From Onthophagus taurus (Eukaryota; Arthropoda; Insecta; Coleoptera; Scarabaeidae): 64,000 nucleotides of DNA. A model generated the notes under the pieces. It saw only the letters and a list, made by a program, of their open reading frames with translations, ran no database searches and had not been told where the DNA came from. The position numbers and the translations under genes were made by a program. Within the stretch, counting starts at the first letter, position 1; each line of letters starts with the position of its first letter. Of the stretch, positions 1 to 11,097 are shown in pieces. Location: NCBI RefSeq assembly GCF_036711975.1, contig NW_027248938.1, forward strand, positions 454,388 to 518,387, written 5' to 3'.

Positions 1-54
1 CAATTCTCGGACATCCATTAATGAACTGTATTCTTAAATCATTTTCACCGTATT

Positions 55-480
55 CAAAATCCGCATCTAACAAGGGAAATGAACAATCAAAGAAAATTTA
101 GCCTAAACTTGTGGATGGGGCTCATTGGAAATAATTTAATTGGTTCTTATTTTTTACCGGATGGTTTAACTAGCGCAGCATACAATGAATTTTTACATAA
201 CAATTTCATAGGCCTGCTTGACCATGTACTTTTAGAAAACAGATGTAATGTGGGTTTCCAGCATGATGGATGCCTTGCACACTATTCCCAAAATGTTGAA
301 AATTCATTAAATGAAATGTTTCCTAATGGTTGGATTGGGAGAGAAGATCCAATTCCATAGCCTGTAAGGAGTCCTGATTTGACGCCCCTTGATTTTTATG
401 TGTGGGACGACCTCATGAAAGAAAAGGTGCATGTTTACACAAGTCAACTCTCAGGATGAATTAATAGAAAAAATCAAAAA
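55..480 (+). pseudogene. mariner-type (DUF4817-associated) transposase, C-terminal remnant
   Basis: The reading frame gives the C-terminal half of a Tc1/mariner-superfamily DDE transposase. It has a conserved core around residues KFSLNLWMGLIG, the second catalytic Asp in FQHDGCLAHYS, and the block SPDLTPLDFYVW holding the third acidic residue (D,D,D type). The frame closes with TAG at 358-360 where the family has a Trp, then stays readable to about 480. The N-terminal half lies left of the window or is lost. The same family occurs at 57171-58200, with matching blocks (RWIG, SPDLTSVDFYLWG). It is a dead copy. The exact mariner subfamily is inferred from motif layout. Confidence 0.8.
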
Positions 481-515
481 CGAAGCATATATTTTAAAAA
501 CGTTAATTACAATTA

Positions 516-800
516 CCCTCCCATACATTTTTGTATAGGGGTTGTTCTAATTGTAAGACCGCTAAACTCAAATATGAATTTTAATTTGCGTTTCGAGTTG
601 CAGAAATTGGTCATTTTTCTATTTTTGTCGAACAGTATTCGCGCGCACGCGATGTTTACAACTTTGGGATTTTTTTACTCCCTTAAATGAAAACACCCCC
701 CCGTAAATTTTTGTATACGGGTTATTCTAAGACCGCTAAACTCAAATATGAATTTTAATTTGCGTTTCAAGTTGCAGAAATTGGTCATTTTTCGATTTTA
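516..800. repeat. direct repeat pair, about 105 bp each
   Basis: Copies at about 516-620 and 695-800 share 'gaccgctaaactcaaatat', 'gaattttaatttgcgtttc' and 'gttgcagaaattggtcattt'. They differ by a few substitutions and a small indel. They directly follow the transposase remnant, so they may be subterminal repeats of that transposon, but no matching 3' terminal repeat was found. The spacer between them holds no gene. Confidence 0.7.
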
Positions 801-994
801 AAATCTATGGCTAACTTCACAACCGTTTGCCAGTTATTACATTTTTGAATACTAGTTGATATTGACACTTGTTCAATGTTTGTGTTCTCTTTGATATTGA
901 CACAAAAATTCGGTTTTAGTTATTTTTTTACAGGGATTATTAAATTTTATAAATTTATTTTCCTTAACGGCGATAAATCTAAGTAGTACCTCCT

Positions 995-1105
995 CCTCGA
1001 ACCTGCGTTCTAGGAGGAGGTTCTTGAATCGGCAAATTTTTTTGGGGGTCAGAGGAGGTTCTTGAATCGGTGATTCTTTTAGGAGTCGGAGGAGATTCGA
1101 TGAGG
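995..1105. repeat. GA-rich repeat with AGGAGGTTCTTGAATCGG units
   Basis: Two units of aggaggttcttgaatcgg occur near 1015 and 1055, preceded by an inverted cctcctcctcgaacc. The same signature (aggaggaggttc, gaatcggcgaa) appears at 46170-46195 and, inverted, at 36340-36352. This is a dispersed repeat family. No coding capacity is seen in 800-1300. Confidence 0.6.
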
Positions 1106-1302
1106 AGAGGAGGAGGTCAATTAACTTGAGACGAAATTATTAAAAATTCATTTTTATTTATTTAGGTCATGTTATTTTGAGAAAGTTATTAAAAATTTAT
1201 TTATTGTGTTTCTAAAGCACAAATCGATGCGAAATGTACCAAACACGTAATTATTATTAATCAATTAATTAATTTGCTTATATATTTAATTATTTCTTTT
1301 AG

Positions 1303-2465
1303 ATATATTTTTTCGTTATCATTGGCGGATTTATTACTAATTTTAACTTGTGTCCCATATATTTTGACTATTTATACGGTGGAGAGTTGGCCGTGGGGGG
1401 TTATTTTATGTAAAACCTTTGAAGTAGTTAAAGATATTTCAACCGGCGTTTCCGTTTTTACAATCACTGCTTTATCAATTGAAAGATATCGTGCTGTTGC
1501 ACATCCTTTAAGAAGATTGCAGGTAAAACTAAATTAAATTACCTAATTAATTTTATTTTTAATCTTTTTTGGATTTTTTTTTAGACGAAATCCTTAACGG
1601 TGATGATTGTGGTGTTAATATGGCTTTTAGCTATAATTTTATCAATTCCCGATGATATTTTTACCGATATTACTTCGTACACCGAAAACTCTTCGTCGAA
1701 TGTGATCCACATTTGCACCCCATTTCCCCCAACGGTAACGACAACTTACAAAAAATACATAATAGCAGGAAAAGCGTTTGTGTTTTACATCGTGCCGCTT
1801 TTTGTAATCGCTTCCTTTTATATTTTGATGGCTAAAAAACTTTACGCCAGTGTTAACGAAATACCCTGGCATAATAATCAAAGTATATCCCAAATACGAG
1901 CAAGAAGAAATGTCGCCAGAGTGGTTTTATGTTTTGCGTTTTGTAAACTTTCAAATAATGGAATCAAAAACTATTGATTTATTAATTTTTTTTTAGTATT
2001 TTTTTATGTATTCTTCCATACCACGTTTCTTTCTTATGGTTTCTCTTTCATCCAACGGCTGAAACTGATTATAACGAATATTGGCACTCACTCAAAATCG
2101 TTCCATTTTGTTTGAGGTAAAAATTTAAAACAATCTTTTTATTTCAATAATTCTTAGTTATGGTTTTTCTAGTTCTTGTATCAACCCTGTCGCTTTATAC
2201 TGCTTAAGTGGGGTTTTCCGACAATATTTTAACCGCTACTTATTCTGTAAGGACCAAAGAAGACTACAAGGAATGACACCTTTATCGCGACTTGGTAATT
2301 GCGAAACAAGTTTTAACTCAACTTCTACAAAAAACACCACGCAGGTAATAAATTCTTGATAGATAAATTAATAAACCTTTCATGGTTGTAAATAGAAGGG
2401 GTTAGTAAACAACGAGAAACCACTTAAAAGAGCGTTATCTCTGTTAATTCCGAGCGTGAATTTAT
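1303..2465 (+). CDS. CCHamide/bombesin-receptor-like GPCR, partial, multi-exon
   Basis: Class A neuropeptide GPCR exons from TM2 to the C-tail. Exon 1303-1522 (ttttag acceptor, gtaaaa donor) encodes TM2-TM3 with SLSLADLL, ESWPWG, the Cys before TM3 and IERYRAVAHPLR (DRY-like). Exon 1585-1942 encodes TM4, ECL2 and TM5. Exon 1997-2116 encodes TM6 with LPYHV, WFLFHPTAETDYN and FCLS. Exon 2158-2344 encodes TM7 with SSCINPVALYCLSGVFRQ and FNRYLFC. A short last exon (about 2395-2465, ending NL-stop) is plausible. The FxPTA..DYN..W and NPxALYxxSGxFRxxFNRYL signatures match insect CCHamide receptors, of the bombesin-receptor group. The N-terminus and TM1 are not in the window. The exon 2/exon 3 join is one nucleotide out of phase at a T run, so this is either a frameshift or a sequence error. 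Confidence 0.75.
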
Positions 2466-3700
2466 AAGTTTAGATAAATTAATTTGCTTGCGACTTATAT
2501 CAAGAAATGCTTTTTGATTGTTTTAGCGAATGACGGTCGAATTTTTTTTTATACAGGGTAAAAAGACGATGTTGACGAACAAAAAATGTTGTGAATCAAC
2601 GATTGTTCGCATGAAACCACTAAGTAATGTCAAAAATAAGAAAGTTATTGGAAAAAATAAGATTGTGTAGAAAGAAATTGGAATAAATAAAATGTATGAT
2701 TGTTAAAAAAATCAAAATAAAAAAAATTGTAAAAGAAGAAATATAATTTATAATTAATTAATAACTTAGGTGGTTCGTAAATATTGGTACACATCTTCTT
2801 ACGTCCACGATCCGGATTTGTTTTGGGAAAATTTAAAATAAACTTTAAATAAAAAAAACTCAAGAAAATATTCGATATAAGAAAATTCAACAAAACAAAA
2901 CTGAATCTATTTGATCCCGGTACGTTTTGTTTAATGTACAAGCTTGTCTTTTGAAACGTAATAAAATAAAAAAAGATTCGACGGAAAAATATTCAGAGTC
3001 GGCAGGGGGGAGGTACTCCACCATAGATTTTTTTTGGAATGGAAAAATCCCCATGTAAAATCCAAAGGAAATATTCCAAAATAGGAGGCTGTTGTTAAAG
3101 ACTTCAAACGTAAGTATAAAAAATTATAAATTATTTTCTTACTAACAAAATCCTTTTTTTTTGAAACGACAAAAATGTAATCTTCCAAATTTACCGTATC
3201 TTCAAATCTTCTAATAAATTGCAGGGCAAACGCGGATGGGACTTTAGGGGTAAATTTGACCCCGATTGGCACTTCCGGAATTGATGAAATTTTAGAGTGA
3301 TTTAGAAGCCTTTAGCAATTTAAATCGGTCGTCAAAACACCATAACCCTTAACGGTTTTCGAGAAACAAAATTTGTTGTTACACGTATATACCGTGTCAT
3401 GGACTTTGGGGGTGAGTTTGTACCAATAATACCTGTTGTACGTACTTGCATTTCAAAACTCAGAGACAACTTTTAGAATAATTTTATTATAATTTTTATT
3501 TATTTACGCGAAAACTATTAACTTCAAGATAAGAACTAAAGAGACAAAAAAGTACCTCCAAAGTCCCATGCGCGGTTTATAAGAATAATTACGGTGTTTT
3601 GAAAATTGATAAAAATACTTAGAACTGTAAGAATGTAGATCCATGTTGCAAGTGGTTTATATAAATAATATAACGAAAAAACTTCTAAACTTGCTTTATT
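2345..3700. other. non-coding stretch with dispersed repeats
   Basis: Apart from the possible last GPCR exon near 2395-2465 and the repeat at 2880-3095, I see no gene here. The sequence is AT-rich with poly-A/T tracts. ORFs on both strands are short and low in complexity. Confidence 0.6.
2880..3095 (-). repeat. dispersed repeat, inverted partner at 8514-9010
   Basis: The reverse complement of about 2990-3090 matches about 8515-8660 (cctcctattttgg, ttttccattccaa, ggtggagt). The reverse complement of about 2880-2960 matches about 8925-9010 (acgtttcaaaagacaagctt). The blocks are in the same order in both copies, and the second carries about 265 bp extra between them. Family unknown. Confidence 0.75.
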
Positions 3701-3718
3701 TAATTTAATATGCAGTCA

Positions 3719-3755
3719 GACCGGTTTCGGGGCTAGCCCCATCATCAGTGACAAC
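3719..3755 (-). ncRNA. hammerhead ribozyme motif (Penelope-type minimal HHR)
   Basis: On the minus strand, CUGAUGA (complement of 3742-3748) is followed by a self-complementary stem II (GGGGCUAGCCCC), then GAAA (complement of 3725-3728), the very short ACCGGU stem III and the GUC cleavage triplet (complement of 3719-3721). The GUCA just before the core can pair with UGAC just after GUC, giving stem I. This is a complete hammerhead core. Short-stem-III hammerheads of this kind are known from Penelope-like retroelements, so this may be the remnant of a Penelope end. No RT is adjacent; the nearest Penelope ORF is near 50 kb. Confidence 0.75.
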
Positions 3756-3775
3756 TACCTCTTCTACTTCTTTAG

Positions 3776-4536
3776 TTAAATTAGGACTTTATCCAAGACA
3801 AAAAACTTTAAAAGTTATTGTTTTAGGACAAGCGGGAATTGGAAAATCAGGTTTAAATTTTTAAATCAAGCTTTACTTTTTAATTTAATTTAATTTAATT
3901 TTAGCCATGGTTGTTAGGTTTATTACAAGACGTTACATCGGTGAAGCCAACCCAACATTGGAAAAATGGTTTATTTTGAGATTTTAGATAGTACGGGACA
4001 AATCGAACAAGAAAACGGTGAATCTTTAACTTTAGAAGCCAACATAAGATGGGCAGAAGCTTTTATCTCGATGTATTCGATGACCGATAAATGCTCGTTC
4101 GACGAATGTTACCGTTTGAAATTCTTGATCAACTACAAGAAACGTCGAAAAAGTATTCCCGAAGTTCCTGTCGTTCTAATGAAACATCTCTAAAAATTTC
4201 TTAATTTTTTCTTTTTAGATGAAACGAAGCGGGAGCAACAACTAAAATCCTATTCAACCCAATACGATTCGTCATTTATGTTCGGCGACGGTTTCACCCA
4301 GTGGTTTCTTCCTACGCCCTTGTAAACCGGGCCTTTTAAGTCGACGCGACGTTGGATGGAGGTCGAAGTTGAAGAGAACGACACCAAAGACAGCGGTTTG
4401 AGTCCTTCTGAGGCTTTGTTCCGAGAACGAGCTTCAACGGACGGACATCTCCAAAAGACATGGAGATGGTCAACAAGAATTTTATCCAACTGCACGTGCA
4501 GATAGACGAATGAGTATATCGATGAGAAGAAATAAC
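3776..4536 (+). pseudogene. RERG-like Ras-family small GTPase remnant
   Basis: Exon 3776-3850 encodes a P-loop strand (KVIVLGQAGIGKS). It joins in phase across a small intron (gtttaa...ttttag) to an exon at 3905 encoding AMVVRFITRRYIGE...PTLEK. The effector region is then deleted and the frame shifts. The next part (3966-4197) gives VYFEILDSTGQ (G3 motif) and LTLEANIRWAEAFI...DKCSFDECYRLKFLIN, which is diagnostic of RERG/RASL11-type Ras proteins. The NKxD motif is missing. A further coding-like block 4219-4536 follows a ttttag acceptor and ends in RADRRMSISMRRNN; it may be the C-terminal part of this gene or of another one. The last codons are interrupted by the hAT insertion at 4537. Confidence 0.65.
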
Positions 4537-5050
4537 TAGCGCTGGGCAAAGTATCGATACTCGATACCCGCAAAGTATTGGTATCGAAGTATCGAAAATA
4601 TTTTGTATATACAGGAAATTGCGTGGATTCTACATAAAAGAATATTAAGAAAAATTCACGTAAAGGTCCTAAAATGCTTCAAGGGAGCATTAAAAAAGTG
4701 GTTATTCCTCATTATTTCAAAAACCGTTAGGGTTCAAACACGATATTTTACGTATCTACTTGTTTTTACGCGACGAGTACGATAATCGAGAAAAATTATC
4801 AAGAATATATGAAGGGTGCGTAATTTATTTAAAATCTACGAAGAAGAATAAATAAAAAATGTACTTAGATACAATACGTAAATAAAGATAAAACAAAGTG
4901 AGTTTAAATTAAGATATTTGCTTTGTTTTTAATATTTTTTGATGTTTTAGTTTTTAAGTGATAAAATAATTATTTCCAATAATTCGATACTTCCGATATT
5001 TCGATACTTTCGATACTTTGATACCTTATTTGAGGTATCGCCCAGCCCTA
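4537..5050. mobile_element. non-autonomous hAT MITE, 514 bp
   Basis: The element begins TAGCGCTGGGC and ends GCCCAGCCCTA, imperfect inverted termini with subterminal TATCGATAC-type repeats near both ends. It is flanked by a perfect 8-bp target duplication GAAATAAC (4529-4536 and 5051-5058), the size typical of hAT elements. There is no transposase inside. The insertion interrupts the RERG-like reading frame. Read across the empty site, that frame would end within a few codons (NNSSY-stop). Confidence 0.9.
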
Positions 5051-5197
5051 GAAATAACTCAAGTTATTAAAAAATATAAATTGTACACGAATCGACCTTT
5101 AAAAACAAAATAATTATGTGTTCCAGTCATACTATAGATATTGTTGTAATATTATACAATTTAAAATTTCTTAATGTGATGTACAATCTACTATTCG

Positions 5198-5297
5198 TTT
5201 AAAAATTAGGAGCCAAATTCAAATTTGATTTACCACAAAATTCAACCTTAATGATTAGTCTTCATTAAGATTGAATTTCGTGCTCCTATTTTTAAAT
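5198..5297. repeat. short palindromic element
   Basis: Outer arms TTTAAAAATtAGGAGC and GCTCCTATTTTTAAA, and inner arms acaaaattcaaccttaatga / tcattaagattgaatttcgt, make an almost complete 100-bp hairpin. It looks like a foldback MITE. No target duplication could be assigned. The rest of 5059-5850 is AT-rich with no recognisable gene. Confidence 0.75.
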
Positions 5298-5853
5298 AAA
5301 GTGACGCGTTGGACGCGATATTTTAATGTTCAAATGGATATATAATAAATGTGATATTGTATAATAGCATTAAATTATTCAATAATAATTGAATATTAAA
5401 CAGCTTAAATATTATTGTTTTTTATATAAATCTTGTTACGTTTTATTTTCTTTAAACCTTCGATTATCTTTTCTATGTATCTTTTGTTGAATTTTTGGCA
5501 GCTGAATTCGAGATTCCTCTTCCTTAATCCTTACTTTTCCTGTTCCCTACGTGATGGCGCGATTACTTGTTTTCATTTTTGTTTTTCCGTATTATATTTT
5601 AGAAACGAGTTTTCGGAAACTCATTCTCTTGTACGTTAGCTGTCCTAATGAACACACGGTGTTAGAGATTTTGGTACTTTTGCGACATTTATAAAATTTT
5701 TGGGACGATTACCAATCCGTAGTTATCGGATTCATCTTTCACTGGTGAAGTTCGTATTTAATTAGATAAATTACGACAACGGATTTAGATTTCGGATTTT
5801 CATTTATTTTCACATTACAACTTTATTTTAATTAATTAATATCTTAAAAACTA

Positions 5854-7412
5854 CCGTACTTTCTCGAACGTAATCCGCACCTTTTTTACAAATTTTATGT
5901 GCTCTAAAATCAAATGCGGATTACAATCGGGTGCGGATTAGATTCGCAGTCGTATAGTTGCAATTTGAAAAATAGTAAAATAAAATCACATTATAACAAT
6001 AAGACTTTATTAAGGGTTTTAGAACGATATTTACATTTTTATGTACCATTTTCTTCCCATATTACGTCATCTTCGGATCAATACAGATCAATTCGGATTA
6101 TACAAAACTTCTTAAATGATGTTATAATATTGTTTTCAGGGAACGTTTTCCATGTCGCCTACACTCACCGAGCAAGTTCAGAAGCTCCTTTAATTGGTCC
6201 CGGTTTTGTTAATTCTCGAGTTTGTTAATATACATATACATACACAGGTTGTAGTATGGATGTTATTCCACCAGGTATTATTATTATGACAAGAAGTCTA
6301 AACCAAGGGCAATCAGTCTATGATTAATTAATATCCTTATTTAATAATCCTCCTGGTCTAAGACTACATACTTGTCTTAATCATTCCATCATCAGCTTTT
6401 CCATTATCCATCCTTTTTGTTGTGCCCTAACTACAACATCATTCGGGAAGTCTTTCAGATTTCAGAATGGTTTTTTTCTCAATATTAATAATGACAGCAA
6501 TTTTTCCCTATCACTTGTTACTGCTAGCATCAATGTTATGCGCAATTTTTCGCAACTACTCGTTTATAAAGAAATTTCCCACACACCTCTTCTTGCCAGT
6601 GTGTAATTGGGTGGCAATCCAGATATACTCAAACTGTAAATGTCAACGAAATGGTGTTGACATTTACAGTTTGAGACAAATTGAAATTTTCTTGAAAATC
6701 ATTAGGAGCTTTTGGGAAATTGCAGTTCTGCGCCTCAACGATAACACCATTCGGCGCATAAATCCCACAGTCCAACCTTAGCTAGTATTAAAAATCTTTT
6801 AGTCCCTCCTTTCGTTTTTCTTGAGAGAACTAAAAACTGCCTCGTCAATTTCATGAAATCATCTCTTCTTTGGCCCGGTAAATTTTTTGCACGATGCCTC
6901 ACAGTCCGCAACAGTTGTCTTTCCGCAACAGCCGCAACGTTACTCTCATTAACAGCAAAAATTGTACCAGCTTTTCGATTTCCTTAACGCTAACTTAATT
7001 ACATCTCTTTAAACTTTGCTGTATAGAAGAATCTCAGATTTTTGCTACTTTTTTTTTATAATTACGCTATTATATGATTAATTAAGCACACACCACGTTC
7101 GAGCTACTACGAGGGCAGTATATGAACAGAATTCGTGCTAGGCATTACTATTTATTTTTAAAATTATATTTATTTTCCAATTTTTTCTGGCTTGGTAAAT
7201 TTAAAGTCTAGTCTAATAAAAACTCGTCGTAAGCAAGGTTTCTTTAGGTACATTAGCGTCAGTCAACGGAAAAAATATATATTTATGGTTAACAACAAGC
7301 ATCGCATCGTTTTGGTGTTGACATTCGCAAACAAAATTTTTTTACCACTATGCATTTTTAAAATTGGGGTGCGGATTAGATTCGAGTGCGGATAAGATTC
7401 GAGAAAATACGG
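5854..7412 (-). mobile_element. pogo/Tigger-like DNA transposon, decayed
   Basis: The termini are inverted: CCGTACTTTCTCGAACGTAA at the left and, at the right, the complement of CCGTATTTTCTCGAATCTTA. Both are followed by repeated AATC(T/C)..GCGGATTA-type blocks and flanked by TA. Minus-strand translation in fragments shows a pogo-type N-terminal DNA-binding region (near 6850-6990, AVNES...LLRT) and a DDE_1-type C-terminal piece (near 6240-6300, IIPGGITSILQPV). The frame is heavily broken. An 18-bp-arm hairpin (caaactgtaaatgtcaac, loop gaaatg) lies at 6630-6676. Confidence 0.75.
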
Positions 7413-7483
7413 TAATTTCACACAGCCATTCCTGAATCATACAATCCTCCTTTCATTCCTTCAACGAAAAAAAAGGTGTATAT

Positions 7484-7552
7484 ACAGGTGTATCTGAATG
7501 ACTGCAACAAACTTCAAGGGGTGATTCTTTAGTGAATTTTAAGGGTACTTTG
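7484..7552. repeat. dispersed repeat, inverted copy at 56083-56152
   Basis: About 70 bp (tatctgaatgactgcaacaa, acttcaag.ggtgattcttt, agtgaattttaagggtactt) reappear as the reverse complement just left of the mariner-type element at 56153. The TATACAGGTG-like end suggests the terminus of a Tc1/mariner MITE. The remainder of 7413-8020 has no gene. Confidence 0.75.
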
Positions 7553-8019
7553 ATACATTGAACCATGGGCGACTTCGGTTCCCCTAAGGAGCTACACCCC
7601 TCCAAAAATGGCGGAAAAATTTGGTTTAACTTTTTTTTCTCAAAAACCATAAACGCTGGCAAAATGAAATTTGGGGAATACGTTTAATTCATAATAGGGC
7701 ACGTTTTGACCCTATTTGTACTTTCAACCTACCCTTCTAAACTACTAAACGTAACCACCCCCGTTCAATTTATGCCTACATTTTGTTACAGTCTAATTTA
7801 TTCCAATGTTTTGTATTTATGTTACTTGTAAATTTTTTTATATTGTAATTTTTTTTAAGCGACAGAATCTGGAGATCCTTTTTTCCCTTCCTATTATTCC
7901 TTCATTTGTACGGAATTATCATTATAAATTTTCTTTTCTTTCTATTCTTTTCTTATATTTCGCCTTCTCTTTAATAGATGTTATTTTCTTAATTCTTTAC
8001 TTATTTTAAATTTCATACG

Positions 8020-8340
8020 GAAAAGTTGTTGCGCGCAGGTCGAGTTTTTTTTTTCGAAATTGGATTTAGGTTTTCGAAGAGGAAGTCTCACTCTTTTTGG
8101 TGGCACGAGACTCAACGTGTAACGTCGTTGTGTAGGCGTTTTGGTTGACATTTTGAGTGATTCATTTGGTCATAATTTGATTTAACGCATCCGAATTAAT
8201 CGGGATCATCACATCGACAATTTATTTGAGAACAAGTTTAAGTTCTTTCTTACGGTTAACCCGGCTATTTTGCGTTTTGAGTCGATTTACTTTTCACACG
8301 TGCGAGGCCTTTAACATCTGAGGTATGTGATAGTAATTTA
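8020..8340. other. possible LTR promoter fragment
   Basis: A less AT-rich block (tgttgcgcgcaggtcgag, gaggaagtctcactctt) ends in a splice-donor-like tctgaggtatgtg. Similar arrangements occur in the Gypsy LTR regions at 22050-22110 and 27890-28030. It may be part of an old Gypsy LTR whose end lies at 9831-9895, split by later insertions. Evidence is weak. Confidence 0.3.
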
Positions 8341-8513
8341 ATAGAAATTTAATCATTCAATCATTTATTCAGACACAATCAATACTTATAATATTTGGTA
8401 ATTCCAAAAAAAAAAAAAAAAATTTGTTTAACTTAATAATTTAACAATTCTTTTTCTTTCTTCTCTTTCTCCTTCTTTTTTAATTTTTTGTATCGTCCTT
8501 TTACTAATTTTTA

Positions 8514-9010
8514 GGCCTCCTATTTTGGGATATTATTATTCCGGGAATAGTTTCTTTGGATTTTTACATTGGGATTTTTCCATTCCAAAAGAAAAAAAAA
8601 AAATCAAATAATATAATTGTATGGTGGAGTGCCTCCCCTCTGCCGACTCCGAATACTTTCCCTCTCCAGAGGAATCGCTGCATAAAGAAGAATCTTACCC
8701 GTATCAAGGTCAGAACGTATATGTAAAGTTATTTTGTGTTCATTAATGTGTTGAATCGCTATAAAAAGAAAAGTTACTAATACTTACATTTGAGAATTTA
8801 CTATAAACATTTAAAAATTTTACTTACCTTGCAAATAAATTATTGCAGATTGTAAGGGTAAAATCTAAATTTTGGGGTGATTTTTTTTTATTTTTTTTTT
8901 CTCGTCGAATTTTTTTTTTGGTTTTACTACGTTTCAAAAGACAAGCTTGTACTTTAAACAAAACGTATCGGGATCAATTTGTTTCAAGTTCTTTTGTTGA
9001 ATTTTTTTTT
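8514..9010 (+). repeat. dispersed repeat, inverted partner of 2880-3095
   Basis: Two blocks (8514-8660 and 8925-9010) match the complement of the copy at 2880-3095 in the same order. The 265 bp between them is absent from the other copy and contains poly-T tracts but no ORF of note. Confidence 0.75.
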
Positions 9011-9297
9011 ATTACCGATTAATGCACTCCAATAATATACAACCAATCAGAGTAACGATCGTTTAAAATTTCGACCAATAAGGTGTATTTCTAAGTGGAT
9101 AAAAGTTACCTAGGTTTTTCAACTGAATAAATCACACGTGATATTTTATAACTGATTAAAACGCGACTACCATATATATACTTTTGCTTACGTCACATTT
9201 TTGACAACTATAATTAAGTCAAAAATAGTTAATAAATAATTAAAAATTGTTGATAAATTGTGCAATTGTCGTGTATTAATCTCCCTAAAATACGCTC

Positions 9298-9501
9298 GAG
9301 CTTGATTTTAAATCAGGATAATTTTATTTTTAATTCACTCAAGTTTTGTTACCCTTTGGAAATAACTCTCAATCAAAATCAAAAGATAAAATCGCTCCAG
9401 CTAAAGCTGTCGCGATTTTATCATGCTTTTGATTTCGAGTTATTTCCATGGTAACAAAACTTTCGTGTAAAAATAAAATTATCCGATTAAAAGTCAAGCT
9501 C
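9298..9501. repeat. 204-bp palindromic MITE-like element
   Basis: A near-continuous inverted repeat: the left arm (gagcttgattttaaatcagg, attttatttttaattcac, ttttgttacc, ggaaataactctcaatcaa) pairs with the right arm, which ends aagtcaagctc. The loop is only a few bases near 9400. No transposase. The ORF across it is a by-product of the arms. Confidence 0.85.
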
Positions 9502-9830
9502 TTGTGTATTTACCCCCGAATATTTTCTACAGTCTTTTTTTTATTTTCATTTTAAAGTTAATTTTAACTTCTCCCAAAACAGTGGGTTTCCCATTTATTT
9601 AAATTTGAGTTATAAGTTATAATACTTTAGTTTATATTTTCGAATCTTCATTTTTTTTTATTATTCCATTTCTTTCTACAATTAAATTTTTTTGTTTTTA
9701 ATAAACCAAATTATTTTTTTTGTAATATCAGGTGTTTTATAGAAATTTTGTATATGTGATCCTTGTGTGTCTATTCCTATTCCTGAACATCTACATTTCG
9801 TAATTGATGGACATCGCTGTAATAAATTAC

Positions 9831-9895
9831 GTGGCGCCAGATATAAATTAACGAACCTCCCCGTCTTCACTGAGCTAGTTGAGGTTCGGCGGTGT
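9831..9895 (+). repeat. Gypsy-LTR-end-like motif
   Basis: GTGGCGCCAGATATAAATT, then CCCCGTCTTCACTGAG, resembles 22476-22525 (GTGGCGCCTTATAAATT, CCCCATCTTCACTGGG) near the end of the Gypsy 5' LTR and, more loosely, 29184-29250. Probably the R-U5 portion of a related, degraded LTR. Confidence 0.5.
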
Positions 9896-9987
9896 TTTCA
9901 TTTTTTTTTGGGTTGGCACGGAAGGGTTAAAGGAAAACCATCTTGGTCAAAAATTTTTTTTTTTGTTGATTCCGGTACGTAACGGCG

Positions 9988-10640
9988 TTATAAGTATATA
10001 TATATTTATATATTTTTTTTTTTTTATATATATATATATAAATTAATATATAAAAAAAAAAAAAAAATTTATTTATTTTATATTTAAATTAAATTTTAAT
10101 ATAAATATTTAAATATATAATAAAAATTAAAATTTTATTTATGAAAATTGAATTTAAATTATTTTAATTTAATTTTTATTTGTATTTTTCAGTTAAATTA
10201 AAAATGAAAAAAAAATTAAAAATTTAAGAATTTTGATTTTTGGCATTATGGTAAAATGTGTATTAGCAAAAATTGAAATTTTTTTTTTTCGGATTTTTTT
10301 TTTTCGATTTTTGGTATTATGGTAAAATGTGTAGAAATGAAAAAAAAAAATTTTTTTTTTTTCAATAAATATTTAATGAATATATATAAGGAGAATTTAT
10401 TAATTAATAAATATTATTAATTAATAATATTAATAAATATTATTAATTAATAATATTAATAAATATTATTAATTAATAATATTAACCTAATATGTGAGGA
10501 TTAATAATTAAAATTTTTATATATAAAAAAATAAATGGATACTAGAAAAAGAAAAAGAAACATTATATGATCTATATATATATAATAAATTTCTTATATT
10601 TATATATAATAAATTTATTATAATAGCTATATTTATTTTA
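9988..10640. repeat. AT-rich low-complexity block with 26-bp tandem repeat
   Basis: Almost pure A/T, with (TA)n runs. Within it, about three copies of a 26-bp unit (ataaatattattaattaata...) lie at about 10405-10485. There is no coding capacity. It abuts the mariner element at 10649. Confidence 0.85.
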
Positions 10641-11097
10641 TATATATAAACTGACCGGCAAAAAAAACCGGTCACTAAAATTTTGCCACAATTTCAAAGC
10701 TGGGTTTCTCGCGAACCACTCATTCGATTTTGATGATTCCTTTTTTGATCGAAAGGTTGATTCTTCTGTAATAGTCCTGCGATAGAAATTTTTATTCGGA
10801 TATTAATTTGAGCATATACAGGGTGCAAGAATGAGAAAGTATTTTTTCTCGAAATTTGTAATACCCTGTGGAGTGCAGATGCTACAGCAGAGGGTGTTAA
10901 CTGGAATCAAACGGTAACCCAATCTTTTCTGAACATTTTGTTTTTTTATTCACTCTATTATCTCTGTTACTAACGAAGATGCAGTGTTTTAAAGCGAACG
11001 CCTGTGAAAACAAGACAAACAAGCATACAAAATCTAAGGTGGCGCGGTAAGTAGCGTATGTCAGTTGTTTCGAATAGTAAATTGACAGTTGTCAAAG

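Noticed and set aside
4250..4573. 107-codon antisense ORF
   Set aside because: Opposite strand of the RERG-linked coding-like block; no domain.
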